In this document: positions 9,090-17,775 of the stretch, one piece after another
Position numbering within the stretch: position 1 is the stretch's first letter
How the letters are laid out: the number at the start of each line of letters is the position of its first letter
From: Kutzneria buriramensis
Lineage (GTDB): Bacteria; Actinomycetota; Actinomycetes; Mycobacteriales; Pseudonocardiaceae
Direction of reading: 5' to 3'
Length of the DNA stretch: 64,000 bases
Assembly (NCBI RefSeq): GCF_003387475.1
Contig: NZ_QUNO01000004.1
Location: forward strand, 372,001-436,000
Translations under genes and position numbers: made by a program
Notes under the pieces: model-generated
What the model saw: the letters and a program-made list of their open reading frames with translations, nothing else
Told to the model about the DNA's origin: nothing
Database searches by the model: none

Positions 9090-9686
9090 GTGTACGAGGG
9101 ACCGGTCCAGGACCTGATCGACGAGCTGGGCCGACTGCCCGGCGTCGGTCCGAAGAGCGCCCAGCGCATCGCCTTCCACCTGCTGGCCGCCGAACCGGCG
9201 GACATCGGGCGGCTCCAGGACGCGCTCCAGAAGGTGCGCGAAGGGGTGCAGTTCTGCCAGATCTGCGGCAACGTCTCCGAGGAGCAGACCTGCCGCATCT
9301 GCAAGGACTCGCGCCGCGACGCGACCGTGGTGTGCGTCGTCGAGGAGCCCAAGGACGTCGTCGCGGTGGAGAAGACCCGCGAGTTCAAGGGCCGCTACCA
9401 CGTGCTCGGCGGCGCGCTCGACCCGTTGTCCGGCATCGGACCGGACCAGCTGCGCATCCGCGAGCTGCTGGCCCGGATGGGCGCGGACGACATCAAGGAG
9501 ATCATCCTCGCCACCGACCCGAACACCGAGGGCGAGGCGACCGCGACCTACCTGGTCCGCCTGCTGCGCGACTTCCCCGGGCTCACCGTCACCCGGCTGG
9601 CCTCGGGCCTGCCGATGGGCGGCGACCTGGAGTTCGCCGACGAGCTGACGCTCGGCCGGGCCCTGTCCGGCCGCCGGACCGTGTGA
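9090..9686 (+). CDS. recR: recombination mediator protein RecR
   Basis: 198 residues, the family's normal length. Helix-hairpin-helix at 15-27 ([13 protein letters not shown]), a zinc finger with C56/C59/C68/C71, a TOPRIM domain from about 79 ([11 protein letters not shown]), and a C-terminal Walker-like segment. It works with RecF/RecO to load RecA at gaps. The GTG start lies two bases after the ybaB stop, so the two form an operon. Confidence 0.96.
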   Translation: MYEGPVQDLIDELGRLPGVGPKSAQRIAFHLLAAEPADIGRLQDALQKVREGVQFCQICGNVSEEQTCRICKDSRRDATVVCVVEEPKDVVAVEKTREFKGRYHVLGGALDPLSGIGPDQLRIRELLARMGADDIKEIILATDPNTEGEATATYLVRLLRDFPGLTVTRLASGLPMGGDLEFADELTLGRALSGRRTV

Positions 9687-10144
9687 GGATCATCGCGATC
9701 GACGGGCCGTCCGGCGCGGGCAAGTCCGAGTACGCGGCGACGCTCGGCCTGCCGACCGTGCCGACCGACCACTTCGCCACCTGGGACGACCCGGTCGCGT
9801 GGTGGCCGCGGCTGGTGGACGGCGTGATCCGGCCGCTGCTGCGCGGCGAACCGGGACGGTACCGGCGCATGGAGTGGACGGGCGGTGTGCCCGCGCTGGG
9901 CGCCGAGGTGATCGTCGAGCCGACGGAAGTCCTTGTCGTGGAAGGGGTTTCCGCCGGGCGCCGGGCGGCGATGCCGTGGCTGTCCCGCCTGGTCTGGGTT
10001 GAGGCCGACGATGCGCTGGAGCGGGCGGTCGCGCGTGACGGCGAGGCCAGCCGCGCGGATCTGTTGCGGTGGAAGGAATTCGAGCGCGGCTGGTTCCAGG
10101 TGGACGGCACGCGGGCGCGGGCCGACCTAATCGTCCAGCGCTAG
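9683..10144 (+). CDS. P-loop kinase, uridine-kinase-like
   Basis: A 153-residue nucleotide-binding protein with Walker A GPSGAGKS near its N-terminus, DHFATWDDP after strand 2 and [11 protein letters not shown] at the position of the VEG motif in uridine/phosphoribulokinase-type enzymes. The GTG start overlaps the recR stop (GTGA), implying coupling. It is shorter than true uridine kinases, so the substrate is uncertain. The last 18 bases overlap the convergent regulator gene. Confidence 0.72.
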   Translation: MRIIAIDGPSGAGKSEYAATLGLPTVPTDHFATWDDPVAWWPRLVDGVIRPLLRGEPGRYRRMEWTGGVPALGAEVIVEPTEVLVVEGVSAGRRAAMPWLSRLVWVEADDALERAVARDGEASRADLLRWKEFERGWFQVDGTRARADLIVQR

Positions 10145-13100
10145 CGCCAAGGCCTCCTGCGCCTGCTTGAGCAGCAGCGGGTCCACCACCGACTCGACCA
10201 TCGCGAGTGCCTGCCGGGCCAGCTCCACCGCGTGTTTCCCGTTGCCCATCCGCCGGTGCAGCCTGGACTGCGCGATCAGCACGCCGGCTTCGAGGACCCG
10301 GTTGTCGATCTCCTGGGCGATACGCATCGCCTGGTCCAGCTGCCGCACGGCGCCGTCCCGGTCGCCGCGTCGGAACGCGACCTCGGACAGCGTGCCCAGC
10401 GCGGTCGCCTCGCCGCGACGGGAGCCGGTCTGACTGGCCTGCGCGACCGCGCTCGCCGCGTACTCCTCGGCCTGCGCCAGGTCCTCCAGCTCCAGGTACA
10501 CCATGGCGATGTTGTCCAGCAGGTTGCTGCGGCCGTTCATCGAGCCCAGCTCCGTACGCAGGTCCAGCGCCGCGTGCAGGTGCGGCAACGCCTTGTCGGG
10601 CTGCCCCGTCTCCAGGTAGGTCAGGCCGAGATTGGTCAGCACCGACGCCTCGTCGTACCGGCGGTTCAGCGCCCGGAATCCGACCAGCGCGCGCTCGTAC
10701 AGCGCCACCGCCTCGTCGTACTCCAACCACGCCATCTTCAGCGTGCCGAGCTTGGACAGCGCGGTGGCCCGGCCGCCCGGCAGGTCGACCTTGTCCGCCA
10801 CGTCGAGCGCCTGCTCGAAACACGCCGCTGCCAGCGGCAGGTCCCCGGTCTCGCCGTACACGCCGCCGAGGTCGGTCAGCGCCTCGATGAGGGCCTCGTC
10901 CGGACCCATCTCGCGGTAGTAGGCCAGCGCCAGCGACAGCTGGTCGATGGCCTCCTCGTAGTGGCTCGAATCCCACGCCAGCGCGCCAAGTGCCTGACGC
11001 ATAACGGCTTCCGCTCGCCGGTCGCCGGACCGCAGCGCCGCGGTGAGGCCGATCCTGGCGGTCGCCTCGCCCTCGTCGCCGGGCCGGTAGCCGCGGAAGT
11101 ACCGGTGCAGCGCGTCGGCCAGGCCCCAGGCCGCCGGCAGCGGGCCCGTCTCCTCCGCCTGCGCCACCGCCGCGATCAGGTTCGCCCGCTCCGCGTCCAG
11201 CCACGCCAGCGCCTCGAAGTGGTCGCCGAACCGCGGCGTCGTCACGACGAAGCCGGCGCCCGGGACCGGCAGCCGCACGCTGCCCGGGGCCAGCGCGTTC
11301 GACGCCGCCGCCGACGCCTGGTGGTAGTACGCGGCCAGATTGGACCGGGCGATCACCTTCGAGCCGGGGTTCTCCTCGACGTTCGTGCGCAGCTCGGCGT
11401 ACAGACGGAGCAGGTCGTGCAGCTGGTAGCGGCCCGGCGAGTGCTGCTGCACGAGGTTGGCCGCCGCGAGGCGGTCCAGCAGCCGCTGCGACTCGTCCAG
11501 CCGCAGCGAGGCCACCGCCGCGGCCGCCTCAGCCGTGAAGTCCGGGCCGGGGATCAGGCCCAGCAGCCGGAACAGCTGCCGCGCCGCCGGCTTCAACGCG
11601 TGATACGACAGGTCGAACGCCGTGTGCACGGCCGCCTCGTCGTCGCCGTCCACCACCAGCGCGTCCAGCCGGTTGCCCTGCCTCAGCTGCGCCACGTAGT
11701 TCGCCACACCCGGCCGGTTCGCCAGGTTCGCCGCCGCGATCCGCAGCGCGAGCGGCAGGTTGGCGCACAACTGCGCAAGCTCCACCACCGCCTCCGGCTC
11801 GGCGTTGACGGCCTCGGCGCCGAGCATCTTGCCGAGCAGGCCCGTCGCCTCGTCCGGCGTGAGCGCGTCCAGGCCGACCGGCCGCGCGCCCTGCAACGCC
11901 GTGAGCCCCAGCAGCGTGTCGCGGCTCGTCACCAGCACCGCACAGCCGGGGCTGCCCGGCAGCAGCGGGCGCACCTGCTCGGCCGCCGCCGCGTTGTCCA
12001 GCACCACAAGCACCTGCCGGCCCGCCATGCACGACCGGTAGAGCGTGATCTGCTCCTCGACGTCCAGCGGGATCTGCGACGGCGGAACCCCCAGCGCGCG
12101 CAGGAACCTGGTCAGCGCGTCCACCGTGCTCATCGGCGGGCCCGGGGCGTAGCCACGCAGATTCACGTACAGCTGACCGCCGGGGAAATGGCCGCTCACC
12201 TGGTGCGCGACGTGGATCGCCAGCGCCGTCTTGCCGATGCCGGGCGGCCCCGACAGCGTCACCAGCGGCACCGCGGTGTTCGTATTGCCGGCCAGCAGCC
12301 GGTGCGCGATCCGGTCCGACACCTCCTGCCGTCCGACGAAGTCCACCAGGTCGGCGGGCAGTTCCGAGGGCACCGCCTTCGACGGCGGGCGCGGCGACCG
12401 CTCCGGCGGCGCCAGGCCCGGGTCGTCGCGCAGCACCGCCTGGTGCAGCGCCCGCAGCCGCTCGCCGGGGCCCACCCCCAGCTCCTCCGCCAGCAGCCGG
12501 CTGATCTGGCGGAACGCCTCCAGCGCCTCCACCTGGCGGCCCGAGCGGTGCAGCGCCAGCATCAGCTGGCCCCAGAACCGCTCCTGAAACGGGTGCTCGC
12601 CCGTTACCGCGCGCAGCATCGGGATCAGGTCCGTGTGCCGGCCCAGGCTCAGCTCCACTTCGATGCGGCGCTCCAGCACCTCCAGCCGCCGCTCGACCAG
12701 GCGCTGGATCTCCTCGCGATGCAGCACGTCCGAGGGCACGTCCACCAGCGGCTGGCCGCGCCACAGGGCCAGCGCCTGGCCGTACAGCTCCGCTGCGGTC
12801 GGCAGGTCCCCGGTGGCCAGCGTCGACTGCGCCGCGGCGGCCAGGTCGGTGAATCGCAGCAGGTCCAGGTGGTCGGCGTCGACCGAGATCAGGTAGCCGT
12901 CCGGTGCGGTGCGGATCACCGACGGGTCGCCCAGCACCTGCCGCAGGCGCATCACGTACGTCTGGAGCGTCGCCTTGGACCGGTGCGGGGTGTCACCGTC
13001 CCAGATGCGGTCCACCAGCTCGTCCACCGAGACGACGCGGTTGGCCCGAAGGAGCAGGCAGGCGAGCAGGGTGCGGTGTTTGGCAGCGCCGATCGGCGCC

Positions 13101-13156
13101 ACCTGGCCGTCCACGACGACCTCCAGTGGCCCGAGGATCCGGAACTCCACGGCCAA
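10127..13156 (-). CDS. AfsR/SARP-family regulator (BTAD, NB-ARC, TPR)
   Basis: A 1009-residue multidomain regulator. It has an OmpR-type winged-helix DNA-binding domain (about 1-95), a bacterial transcriptional activation domain (about 97-245), an NB-ARC/STAND ATPase with Walker A GPPGIGKT at 303-310 and VLVVLDNAAAA downstream, and a TPR array over the last 350 residues. Such proteins activate secondary-metabolism or stress genes on ligand or nucleotide sensing. It is transcribed away from the toxin operon that starts at 13433, so it may regulate it. No biosynthetic cluster is visible nearby. Confidence 0.9.
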   Translation of the reverse strand: MAVEFRILGPLEVVVDGQVAPIGAAKHRTLLACLLLRANRVVSVDELVDRIWDGDTPHRSKATLQTYVMRLRQVLGDPSVIRTAPDGYLISVDADHLDLLRFTDLAAAAQSTLATGDLPTAAELYGQALALWRGQPLVDVPSDVLHREEIQRLVERRLEVLERRIEVELSLGRHTDLIPMLRAVTGEHPFQERFWGQLMLALHRSGRQVEALEAFRQISRLLAEELGVGPGERLRALHQAVLRDDPGLAPPERSPRPPSKAVPSELPADLVDFVGRQEVSDRIAHRLLAGNTNTAVPLVTLSGPPGIGKTALAIHVAHQVSGHFPGGQLYVNLRGYAPGPPMSTVDALTRFLRALGVPPSQIPLDVEEQITLYRSCMAGRQVLVVLDNAAAAEQVRPLLPGSPGCAVLVTSRDTLLGLTALQGARPVGLDALTPDEATGLLGKMLGAEAVNAEPEAVVELAQLCANLPLALRIAAANLANRPGVANYVAQLRQGNRLDALVVDGDDEAAVHTAFDLSYHALKPAARQLFRLLGLIPGPDFTAEAAAAVASLRLDESQRLLDRLAAANLVQQHSPGRYQLHDLLRLYAELRTNVEENPGSKVIARSNLAAYYHQASAAASNALAPGSVRLPVPGAGFVVTTPRFGDHFEALAWLDAERANLIAAVAQAEETGPLPAAWGLADALHRYFRGYRPGDEGEATARIGLTAALRSGDRRAEAVMRQALGALAWDSSHYEEAIDQLSLALAYYREMGPDEALIEALTDLGGVYGETGDLPLAAACFEQALDVADKVDLPGGRATALSKLGTLKMAWLEYDEAVALYERALVGFRALNRRYDEASVLTNLGLTYLETGQPDKALPHLHAALDLRTELGSMNGRSNLLDNIAMVYLELEDLAQAEEYAASAVAQASQTGSRRGEATALGTLSEVAFRRGDRDGAVRQLDQAMRIAQEIDNRVLEAGVLIAQSRLHRRMGNGKHAVELARQALAMVESVVDPLLLKQAQEALALALDD

Positions 13157-13382
13157 CCCGGTCGCACCCCTTCTTCCCTGGCGAACGCTGCAAGTACAGA
13201 TTGTGCACGCCGTCGGCGCGACGGCCGTCGGGTTCCCGCCCTATTGCGACAAGTAGGCACCGGCACGTGCACGGCGAATCGACTACCGGGCGCCACTCGC
13301 GCTGGTCACACCCCCCGACTGGTTTGCGGCGGGGCCGGCATCGAAGATGTGCGCGTGCGGTCCGGTCACGGCCGGACGGGAA

Positions 13383-13400
13383 CCGGTCGCGCGCGACCGG
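13383..13400. promoter_or_regulatory. 18-bp perfect palindrome upstream of the toxin operon
   Basis: CCGGTCGCGCGCGACCGG sits 32 bases before ATG 13433, in the gap between the AfsR-like regulator and the YbaB-like gene. A smaller inverted repeat, GTCCGGTCACGGCCGGAC, precedes it. It is a candidate operator; a small hairpin in the leader is the alternative. Confidence 0.4.
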
Positions 13401-13432
13401 CGTCGTAGGGCCCGACGTGAGAGGTGTTGGTG

Positions 13433-14026
13433 ATGACCGATCCGGACCTGAGTCCTGAACAGCGCGTGGCCAAGGTCGCCGAGCTGCGGCAACAGGCCGA
13501 CGGCGCGCTGGCCGGGCTGCGCGCCCAGATGGCCGCCGTGAAGCAGGCGCAGCAGCAGGCCCTGTCGAGCACCGGCGAGGCGACGTCGCGGGACGGCAGC
13601 GTGCAGGTCGCCGTGGACGCCACGGGCGTCGTCACGTCGCTGAAGTTCGCGCCCACCGCGTTCGACCGCACCACCCCCGACAAGCTGGCGCAGACCGTCG
13701 TCGCCACCATCCAGGCTGCCGCAGCAAAGGCCCGCGCCAAGGTCAGCGAGACCCTGGCACCGGTTCGCGCGCAGAGCGCCAACGTGCTCGCCGCCGCCGG
13801 CAGCGCCGTCGGCATGGACGCCGGGCAGCTCAGCACGCCCGCCGTGCCCCGGACCGCCACCGACCCCGGCGACCAGGCCGACCAGTGGCGTCAGCCCGCG
13901 CCGCCCGCGTACAGCCCGCCCCCGCCCGCTCCGCCGGCGCGCCCCGCACCGACCCAGCGGCCCGCCGCTCGCCGTGATGACGACGATGACGACGGCGGCT
14001 CCGTGCTCAACGAAGGGTCGTGGTGA
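13433..14026 (+). CDS. YbaB-like protein of a WXG/type VII toxin locus
   Basis: 197 residues. The first 120 resemble YbaB/EbfC proteins (coiled N-terminus, then VQVAVDATGVVTSLKFAP). A proline-rich linker follows (PPAYSPPPPAPPARP), and a run of aspartates (RRDDDDDDGG) ends the protein. ATG 13433 is chosen because GAGAGG at 13419-13424 is eight bases upstream. Such proteins commonly head WXG100/type VII toxin operons in actinobacteria; their role is unclear. It is six bases upstream of the next gene. Confidence 0.78.
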   Translation: MTDPDLSPEQRVAKVAELRQQADGALAGLRAQMAAVKQAQQQALSSTGEATSRDGSVQVAVDATGVVTSLKFAPTAFDRTTPDKLAQTVVATIQAAAAKARAKVSETLAPVRAQSANVLAAAGSAVGMDAGQLSTPAVPRTATDPGDQADQWRQPAPPAYSPPPPAPPARPAPTQRPAARRDDDDDDGGSVLNEGSW

Positions 14027-14032
14027 TAGCTC

Positions 14033-14776
14033 ATGGGCGTCACCCTGCCTTCCGAGGTCACCTGGGTGCTGGACCTGATCGGCGTCGAGTGGCCCAACAT
14101 CGACGAGGACGAGTTGAGATCGGCCGCCGACCAGCTGCGTCAGCTCGGCGGCGAGCTGTCCGGCAACAACGGTGACGCCAAGTCCGAGATCGAGGAGATG
14201 CTCGGCGTCAACTCGGCCGAGTCGCTGGAGATCTTCGAGGCGCTCTGGAAGAAGCTCTCCGATGGTCACCTCCAGCAGCTCGGCGAGGGTATGGACCTGC
14301 TCGCCACCGGCCTCGACATAGCGGCCGTCGTGATCATGGGCATGAAGCTGGCCGCCATCGTGCAGCTGGTCGTGCTCGCCGCCGAGCTGATCGCCGACCA
14401 GGCCGCCGCCATCGAGACGCTCGGCGCGTCCGAGGCGCTGGCCGTCGCGCAGACCGAGTTCACCGAGCAGATCGTCAAGCAGGCGATCAAGCAGGCCATC
14501 CAGACCGTCGAGCAGCAGCTGCTGTCCGTCGTCGAGGGCCCCATCTTCGCCGCGCTGGAGAGCGCCGGAGAGGAGCTCGCCACCCAACTCGTCGGCGACG
14601 CGCTGGGCACCCACCAGGGCATCGACCTCGGCGCCGTCGCCAATGCCGGCGCCGGCGGCTTCACCCAGGGCGTCAGCGACTCCGTCGACCAGGTCGAAGG
14701 CATGGTCTCCAGCGTCGTCAACGATCCCCTCGGCACCGCCGAGTCCGTCGCCACCAACCAGGGCATCCCGACATGA
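14033..14776 (+). CDS. WXG100-like helical protein resembling the CpnT N-terminal domain
   Basis: A 247-residue, almost all-helical protein. It begins with LPSEVTWVLDLIGVEWPNIDEDELRSAA, typical of the WXG100-like domain at the N-terminus of CpnT-type toxins. A long hydrophobic stretch (about 90-130) and amphipathic helices follow. In M. tuberculosis CpnT this region is fused to the toxin domain; here it is a separate polypeptide whose stop overlaps the toxin start (ATGA at 14773-14776). It probably guides type VII export or forms the channel part. No ESX machinery is encoded in the window. Confidence 0.75.
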   Translation: MGVTLPSEVTWVLDLIGVEWPNIDEDELRSAADQLRQLGGELSGNNGDAKSEIEEMLGVNSAESLEIFEALWKKLSDGHLQQLGEGMDLLATGLDIAAVVIMGMKLAAIVQLVVLAAELIADQAAAIETLGASEALAVAQTEFTEQIVKQAIKQAIQTVEQQLLSVVEGPIFAALESAGEELATQLVGDALGTHQGIDLGAVANAGAGGFTQGVSDSVDQVEGMVSSVVNDPLGTAESVATNQGIPT

Positions 14777-15981
14777 GCAAGGTCAACATCCACCCCGACC
14801 ACCTGCGCAAGTCCGGCGGGAAGCTCAAGGACTTCGGCGGCAAGATCGAGCAGGGCGGCTCCAAGCTGGAGGAGACTGGCCAGAACCTCGTCTCCCACGC
14901 CTCCGGCGACCGCTCCGGCATCGGCGCCGTCGTCGCCAAGGCGATGGGCCGCGGCGTGGAGGTCACGGGCACGGTGTTCAAGGAGGGCGGCCGGGTCGCC
15001 GGCTCCGCCGGCGGCCGGCTCGGTACCACCGCCGACCTGTTCGAGGAGGCCGACGACACCGCCACCAAGGGCCTGCGCAAGGCTCATCCCGGCGTCAAGG
15101 GCAAGGTCGACCCGCCCGGTGCCTCTTCACGCGTCGGCTCCTCCGTCGGCAGCGGGGGTGGCGGCAAGGACAGGACCGCCAAGCCCGTTGCCGGTGGCAG
15201 TGCGAAGCCGACCAAGAAGGTCACCGTCGGCCGCGGCAAGGGGTTTCGGGCACCTGAGAAGCTTCCGTCCGGCACGGCCACGTTGCATCCGTCGGCCCGT
15301 GGCGACCTGCGGGATCCGGCGCCGTCCGGGAGCAAGGTCAGGTTCCTCGACGAGACCGGTATCCAGCAGCGCAACCCTGACGGCACCGCGATTCCCAGTT
15401 GGCAACTGAAGCATCCCCGGGCGGACCTGGTCGATTCCGCCGCGATCGAGCGAGCCCAACTCGACCCGCGCCGTCAGGGCATCGTCGACACGCCGGGCCG
15501 CCCGGCGTCGGATCCCGAAGTGCAGCGGCTCACCACCAGTTATGCCGGCACGCAGTGGCGGCCCTACAGCGCGGATGATCCGCAGGCCGAGCAGAAGTGG
15601 CGGCACGATTACGTCACCGCAGTCGATCCCGCCACGGGAAAGCCCAAGGACTACCACTGGCCGGACGCCGACACGCAGCCCAATGGATTCGACAGCCCGG
15701 AGGAGCGCCATCCCGCCGTCATCGAGTCAGGAAGCGTGATCGATCGATTCGGCAAGGCCGACGGGCGTTTCCTGTCGCCCGCGGGCACGCCGTACGAGCA
15801 GCGTGGGCTGCCGCCGCAGAACCTTGACGACGGCTACCATCAGTATCAGGTCATGAAGGACATCCCGGTGTGGGCAGGCAAGATCGCGCCGGCAATGGGG
15901 CAGCCCGGCGGCGGCATCCAATATCTCTCGCCGACCACGGTCGCTGACCTGATCCTTTCCGGTCATCTCAAGGAAATCTAG
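14773..15981 (+). CDS. TNT-domain secreted toxin (NAD+ glycohydrolase family)
   Basis: 402 residues. An N-terminal ESX/EspC-like helical region (about 1-105) is followed by a Gly/Lys-rich linker (110-165), a spacer region, and a TNT domain from about 296 to the end. The TNT signature is clear: SVIDRFGKADGRFLSP (321-336), TPYEQRGLPP, DGYHQYQV and QPGGGIQYLSP. Gln383 probably matches the essential glutamine, and His356 may match the essential histidine, of M. tuberculosis TNT. That family hydrolyses NAD+ and kills host or rival cells. Small candidate immunity genes follow at once. Target and export route are inferred. Confidence 0.88.
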   Translation: MSKVNIHPDHLRKSGGKLKDFGGKIEQGGSKLEETGQNLVSHASGDRSGIGAVVAKAMGRGVEVTGTVFKEGGRVAGSAGGRLGTTADLFEEADDTATKGLRKAHPGVKGKVDPPGASSRVGSSVGSGGGGKDRTAKPVAGGSAKPTKKVTVGRGKGFRAPEKLPSGTATLHPSARGDLRDPAPSGSKVRFLDETGIQQRNPDGTAIPSWQLKHPRADLVDSAAIERAQLDPRRQGIVDTPGRPASDPEVQRLTTSYAGTQWRPYSADDPQAEQKWRHDYVTAVDPATGKPKDYHWPDADTQPNGFDSPEERHPAVIESGSVIDRFGKADGRFLSPAGTPYEQRGLPPQNLDDGYHQYQVMKDIPVWAGKIAPAMGQPGGGIQYLSPTTVADLILSGHLKEI

Positions 15982-15993
15982 CCAGGAGCACAC

Positions 15994-16263
15994 GTGATTA
16001 TCTCGCTGAACAGCCTTCCCGATTTCCTTGAGACCATCGGCATCGATGAGGATGACGTCTCGATCGGTGAAAACGCCGACAACCGCTGGTGCATAGTGCG
16101 CCGCGAGGACGGAAAGTGGGCCGTGTTCTACCGCGAGCGCGGTGGCAACTTCGACGAGTCCATCTTCGATGCCGAGTCTGACGCCTGCTATACGATGCTG
16201 GGCAGGATGACGCTGCTTCAGATCACGAGGGGTGCGTTCCAGTTCGAGGACGACGACCGATGA
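15994..16263 (+). CDS. candidate immunity protein, family A copy 1
   Basis: An 89-residue acidic protein starting at GTG with CAGGAG just upstream. It shares the pattern WCIVRREDGKWAVFYRERGG...F...DACYTMLGR with two further small genes downstream (16676-16969 and 17007-17264). It lies 13 bases after the toxin, the usual place for the cognate immunity gene, and overlaps the next gene by ATGA. Function is inferred from position and duplication only. I do not recognise the family. Confidence 0.7.
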   Translation: MIISLNSLPDFLETIGIDEDDVSIGENADNRWCIVRREDGKWAVFYRERGGNFDESIFDAESDACYTMLGRMTLLQITRGAFQFEDDDR

Positions 16264-16679
16264 CAGATTTGTACGAGCAGCGGTACTACTCGCTGCTCGG
16301 CGGCCGCCAGTTCCGCACCGCCATGACCGTAGACCCGGATGTCGTCGACCTCTACTGGTACGACGACAATCCGCCGCTGACGGGATTCGAGAAGGTCGCG
16401 CCGAACATCTACATCCGGCACACGCCGCTCGTCGAGGTTGACAGTGTGCACCGCGTCGAGTGGTTCGCCGAGTATCGTGGCGAGCCGTTCAAGGTGACCG
16501 CCGGCCGAGGCGACAGGCTGCTCCTGTACTACCTCGGCGGGAGCGAGCCCAAGACGCGCGAACTGGGTCTCGACGTCGAGGAGCGGTTCGTAGCCACCGG
16601 CCTTATAGCCAAGTCCGACGTCGAGAACCTCCGCGAGGTGGACACGGTGGTCTGGCCCGAGGAAAAGGTTGCCAATTGA
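16260..16679 (+). CDS. candidate immunity protein, family B (intact)
   Basis: A 139-residue acidic protein, MTDLYEQRYYSLLGGRQF..., rich in aromatic residues and Asp/Glu, with the core VDSVHRVEWFAEYRGEPFKV. A decayed relative lies at 17274-17552. It is coupled to the genes on both sides (ATGA before it, overlap with TTG 16676 after it). Length, acidity and position after a TNT toxin make it an alternative cognate immunity factor. No family is recognised. Confidence 0.7.
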   Translation: MTDLYEQRYYSLLGGRQFRTAMTVDPDVVDLYWYDDNPPLTGFEKVAPNIYIRHTPLVEVDSVHRVEWFAEYRGEPFKVTAGRGDRLLLYYLGGSEPKTRELGLDVEERFVATGLIAKSDVENLREVDTVVWPEEKVAN

Positions 16680-16969
16680 ACGTGGCCGTCCTGACTGTCG
16701 ACACCCTGCGTTCCGTGCTGGTTGCCATGGGCTGCTGGCATCGGGCGTGTGTCATCGGTGAAGCCGAGATGTGCTTCGGCATCGTCCACGACGATGACGG
16801 GTTGTGGCGGGTGTTCTGGATGGAGCGCGGAAACCGCAACGAGCTCTCGGAGTTCGCGGACGAGCAGGACGCCTGCCTCGAATACATGGGCAGGGTCGCC
16901 GGCAGCGCCAAGGTCGCCGAATGGCTCGTCGGTATCGGCCGTGCCGACCTGGTCACCAAGGTGGACTAA
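16676..16969 (+). CDS. candidate immunity protein, family A copy 2
   Basis: A 97-residue paralogue of the 15994 gene, with GIVHDDDGLWRVFWMERGNRNELSEF and ACLEYMGRV. There is no in-frame ATG near the N-terminus. TTG 16676 overlaps the preceding stop and has AAGG eight bases upstream, so it is preferred; GTG 16682 is the alternative. The N-terminal region diverges from the other two copies. Confidence 0.6.
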   Translation: MNVAVLTVDTLRSVLVAMGCWHRACVIGEAEMCFGIVHDDDGLWRVFWMERGNRNELSEFADEQDACLEYMGRVAGSAKVAEWLVGIGRADLVTKVD

Positions 16970-17006
16970 GACCTTGTCAACGCCGGTTAGCTGAGGGAGG
17001 TTCCCC

Positions 17007-17264
17007 GTGAATCGTGAAGAACTCAAGGAAGCGACCGCGGAAATTGGCATCGAGAACACTCTTGTTGCCATCAAGGGGTATGCGGAGTATGCGTGGTGCG
17101 TCGTTGAGGCTGACGACGGCGCGTGGGAAGTGTTCTGGGGCGAGCGTGGCAACAAGAACGAGTTGGAGCGGTTCTCTTCTGAGTATCAGGCGTGCAACTA
17201 CCTCCTCGGTCGTCTCACGTATTCGCAGATTCTGGCTGGCCTGAGCTGGGTTGACGCTAATTAG
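17007..17264 (+). CDS. candidate immunity protein, family A copy 3
   Basis: An 85-residue paralogue with the best-kept family signature: WCVVEADDGAWEVFWGERGNKNELERF and ACNYLLGRL. The GTG start follows GAGGGAGG at about 16991-16998. Base composition is visibly less GC-rich than the flanking backbone (for example TTGTTGCCATCAAGGGG), consistent with acquired DNA. It likely neutralises a TNT variant, or is an orphan immunity gene. Confidence 0.65.
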   Translation: MNREELKEATAEIGIENTLVAIKGYAEYAWCVVEADDGAWEVFWGERGNKNELERFSSEYQACNYLLGRLTYSQILAGLSWVDAN

Positions 17265-17273
17265 TTCTCTTGA

Positions 17274-17552
17274 TTGCGCCCTTGCGGTATGCCGTCCCGT
17301 CGGGAGGGTGCAATCGTTCGGGGGCTTTCGTGGTCAACTCGCTGGTCGGCCTTTCTGGGCGTCGAGTCTGATCTTTGGCGGCGGGTAATGCCACTCGATT
17401 CGGTGGAGGAGATCTACCACTCGAAGTGGTTGTGTGAGGTTCAAGGCGAGCCCGCTCTGGTGGGTGGCGAGACCGATGGCTCGGTATATCTACATTACAT
17501 TGGCCATAATGGAATACGGGCTGCTGGGGAAGATGACAACGCTGGGTTATAA
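17274..17552 (+). pseudogene. decayed copy of the family B candidate immunity gene
   Basis: The frame from about 17360 encodes GVESDLWRRV then PLDSVEEIYHSKWLCEVQGEPALV and VYLHYIGHNG. This aligns with PLVEVDSVHRVEWFAEYRGEPFKV and LLYYLGGSEP of the intact gene at 16260. The N-terminal part does not match in this frame (a short RYAVPSGG match is in another frame), and the protein stops about 50 residues early. I read it as a truncated, probably frameshifted duplicate. Confidence 0.55.
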
Positions 17553-17568
17553 CCGGATTTCGCGTTGA

Positions 17569-17775
17569 TCAGAGCCGGTGGGTCACCAGTTGGTGGCGGC
17601 CGGTCTCTACGGAGCGTTGGCCGGCCTCGTAGGCGAGGCGGATGCGCAGGTCGGCGACGGTGAGGGCGGCGCCGTGGCGGGCGCCGGCGTGTTGGGGTTT
17701 GGGGCCGAAGACGTGCGGCTGGACGAGGACGGCGGCAACCAGAAGGACAACGCCGAGAGCGATCAGTACGAGCAT
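17569..17775 (-). CDS. small single-span membrane protein
   Basis: A 68-residue protein with one N-terminal transmembrane helix (MLVLIALGVVLLVAAVLV) and a soluble basic tail with ADLRIRLAYEAGQRSVETGRHQL. Its ATG overlaps the end of the upstream gene by 13 bases, so the two are coupled. Unknown function. Confidence 0.55.
   Translation of the reverse strand: MLVLIALGVVLLVAAVLVQPHVFGPKPQHAGARHGAALTVADLRIRLAYEAGQRSVETGRHQLVTHRL

Noticed and set aside
10232-13408. 1058-codon plus-strand frame over the AfsR-like gene
   Set aside because: Composition is that of an antisense frame in high-GC DNA; the minus-strand protein has intact domains.
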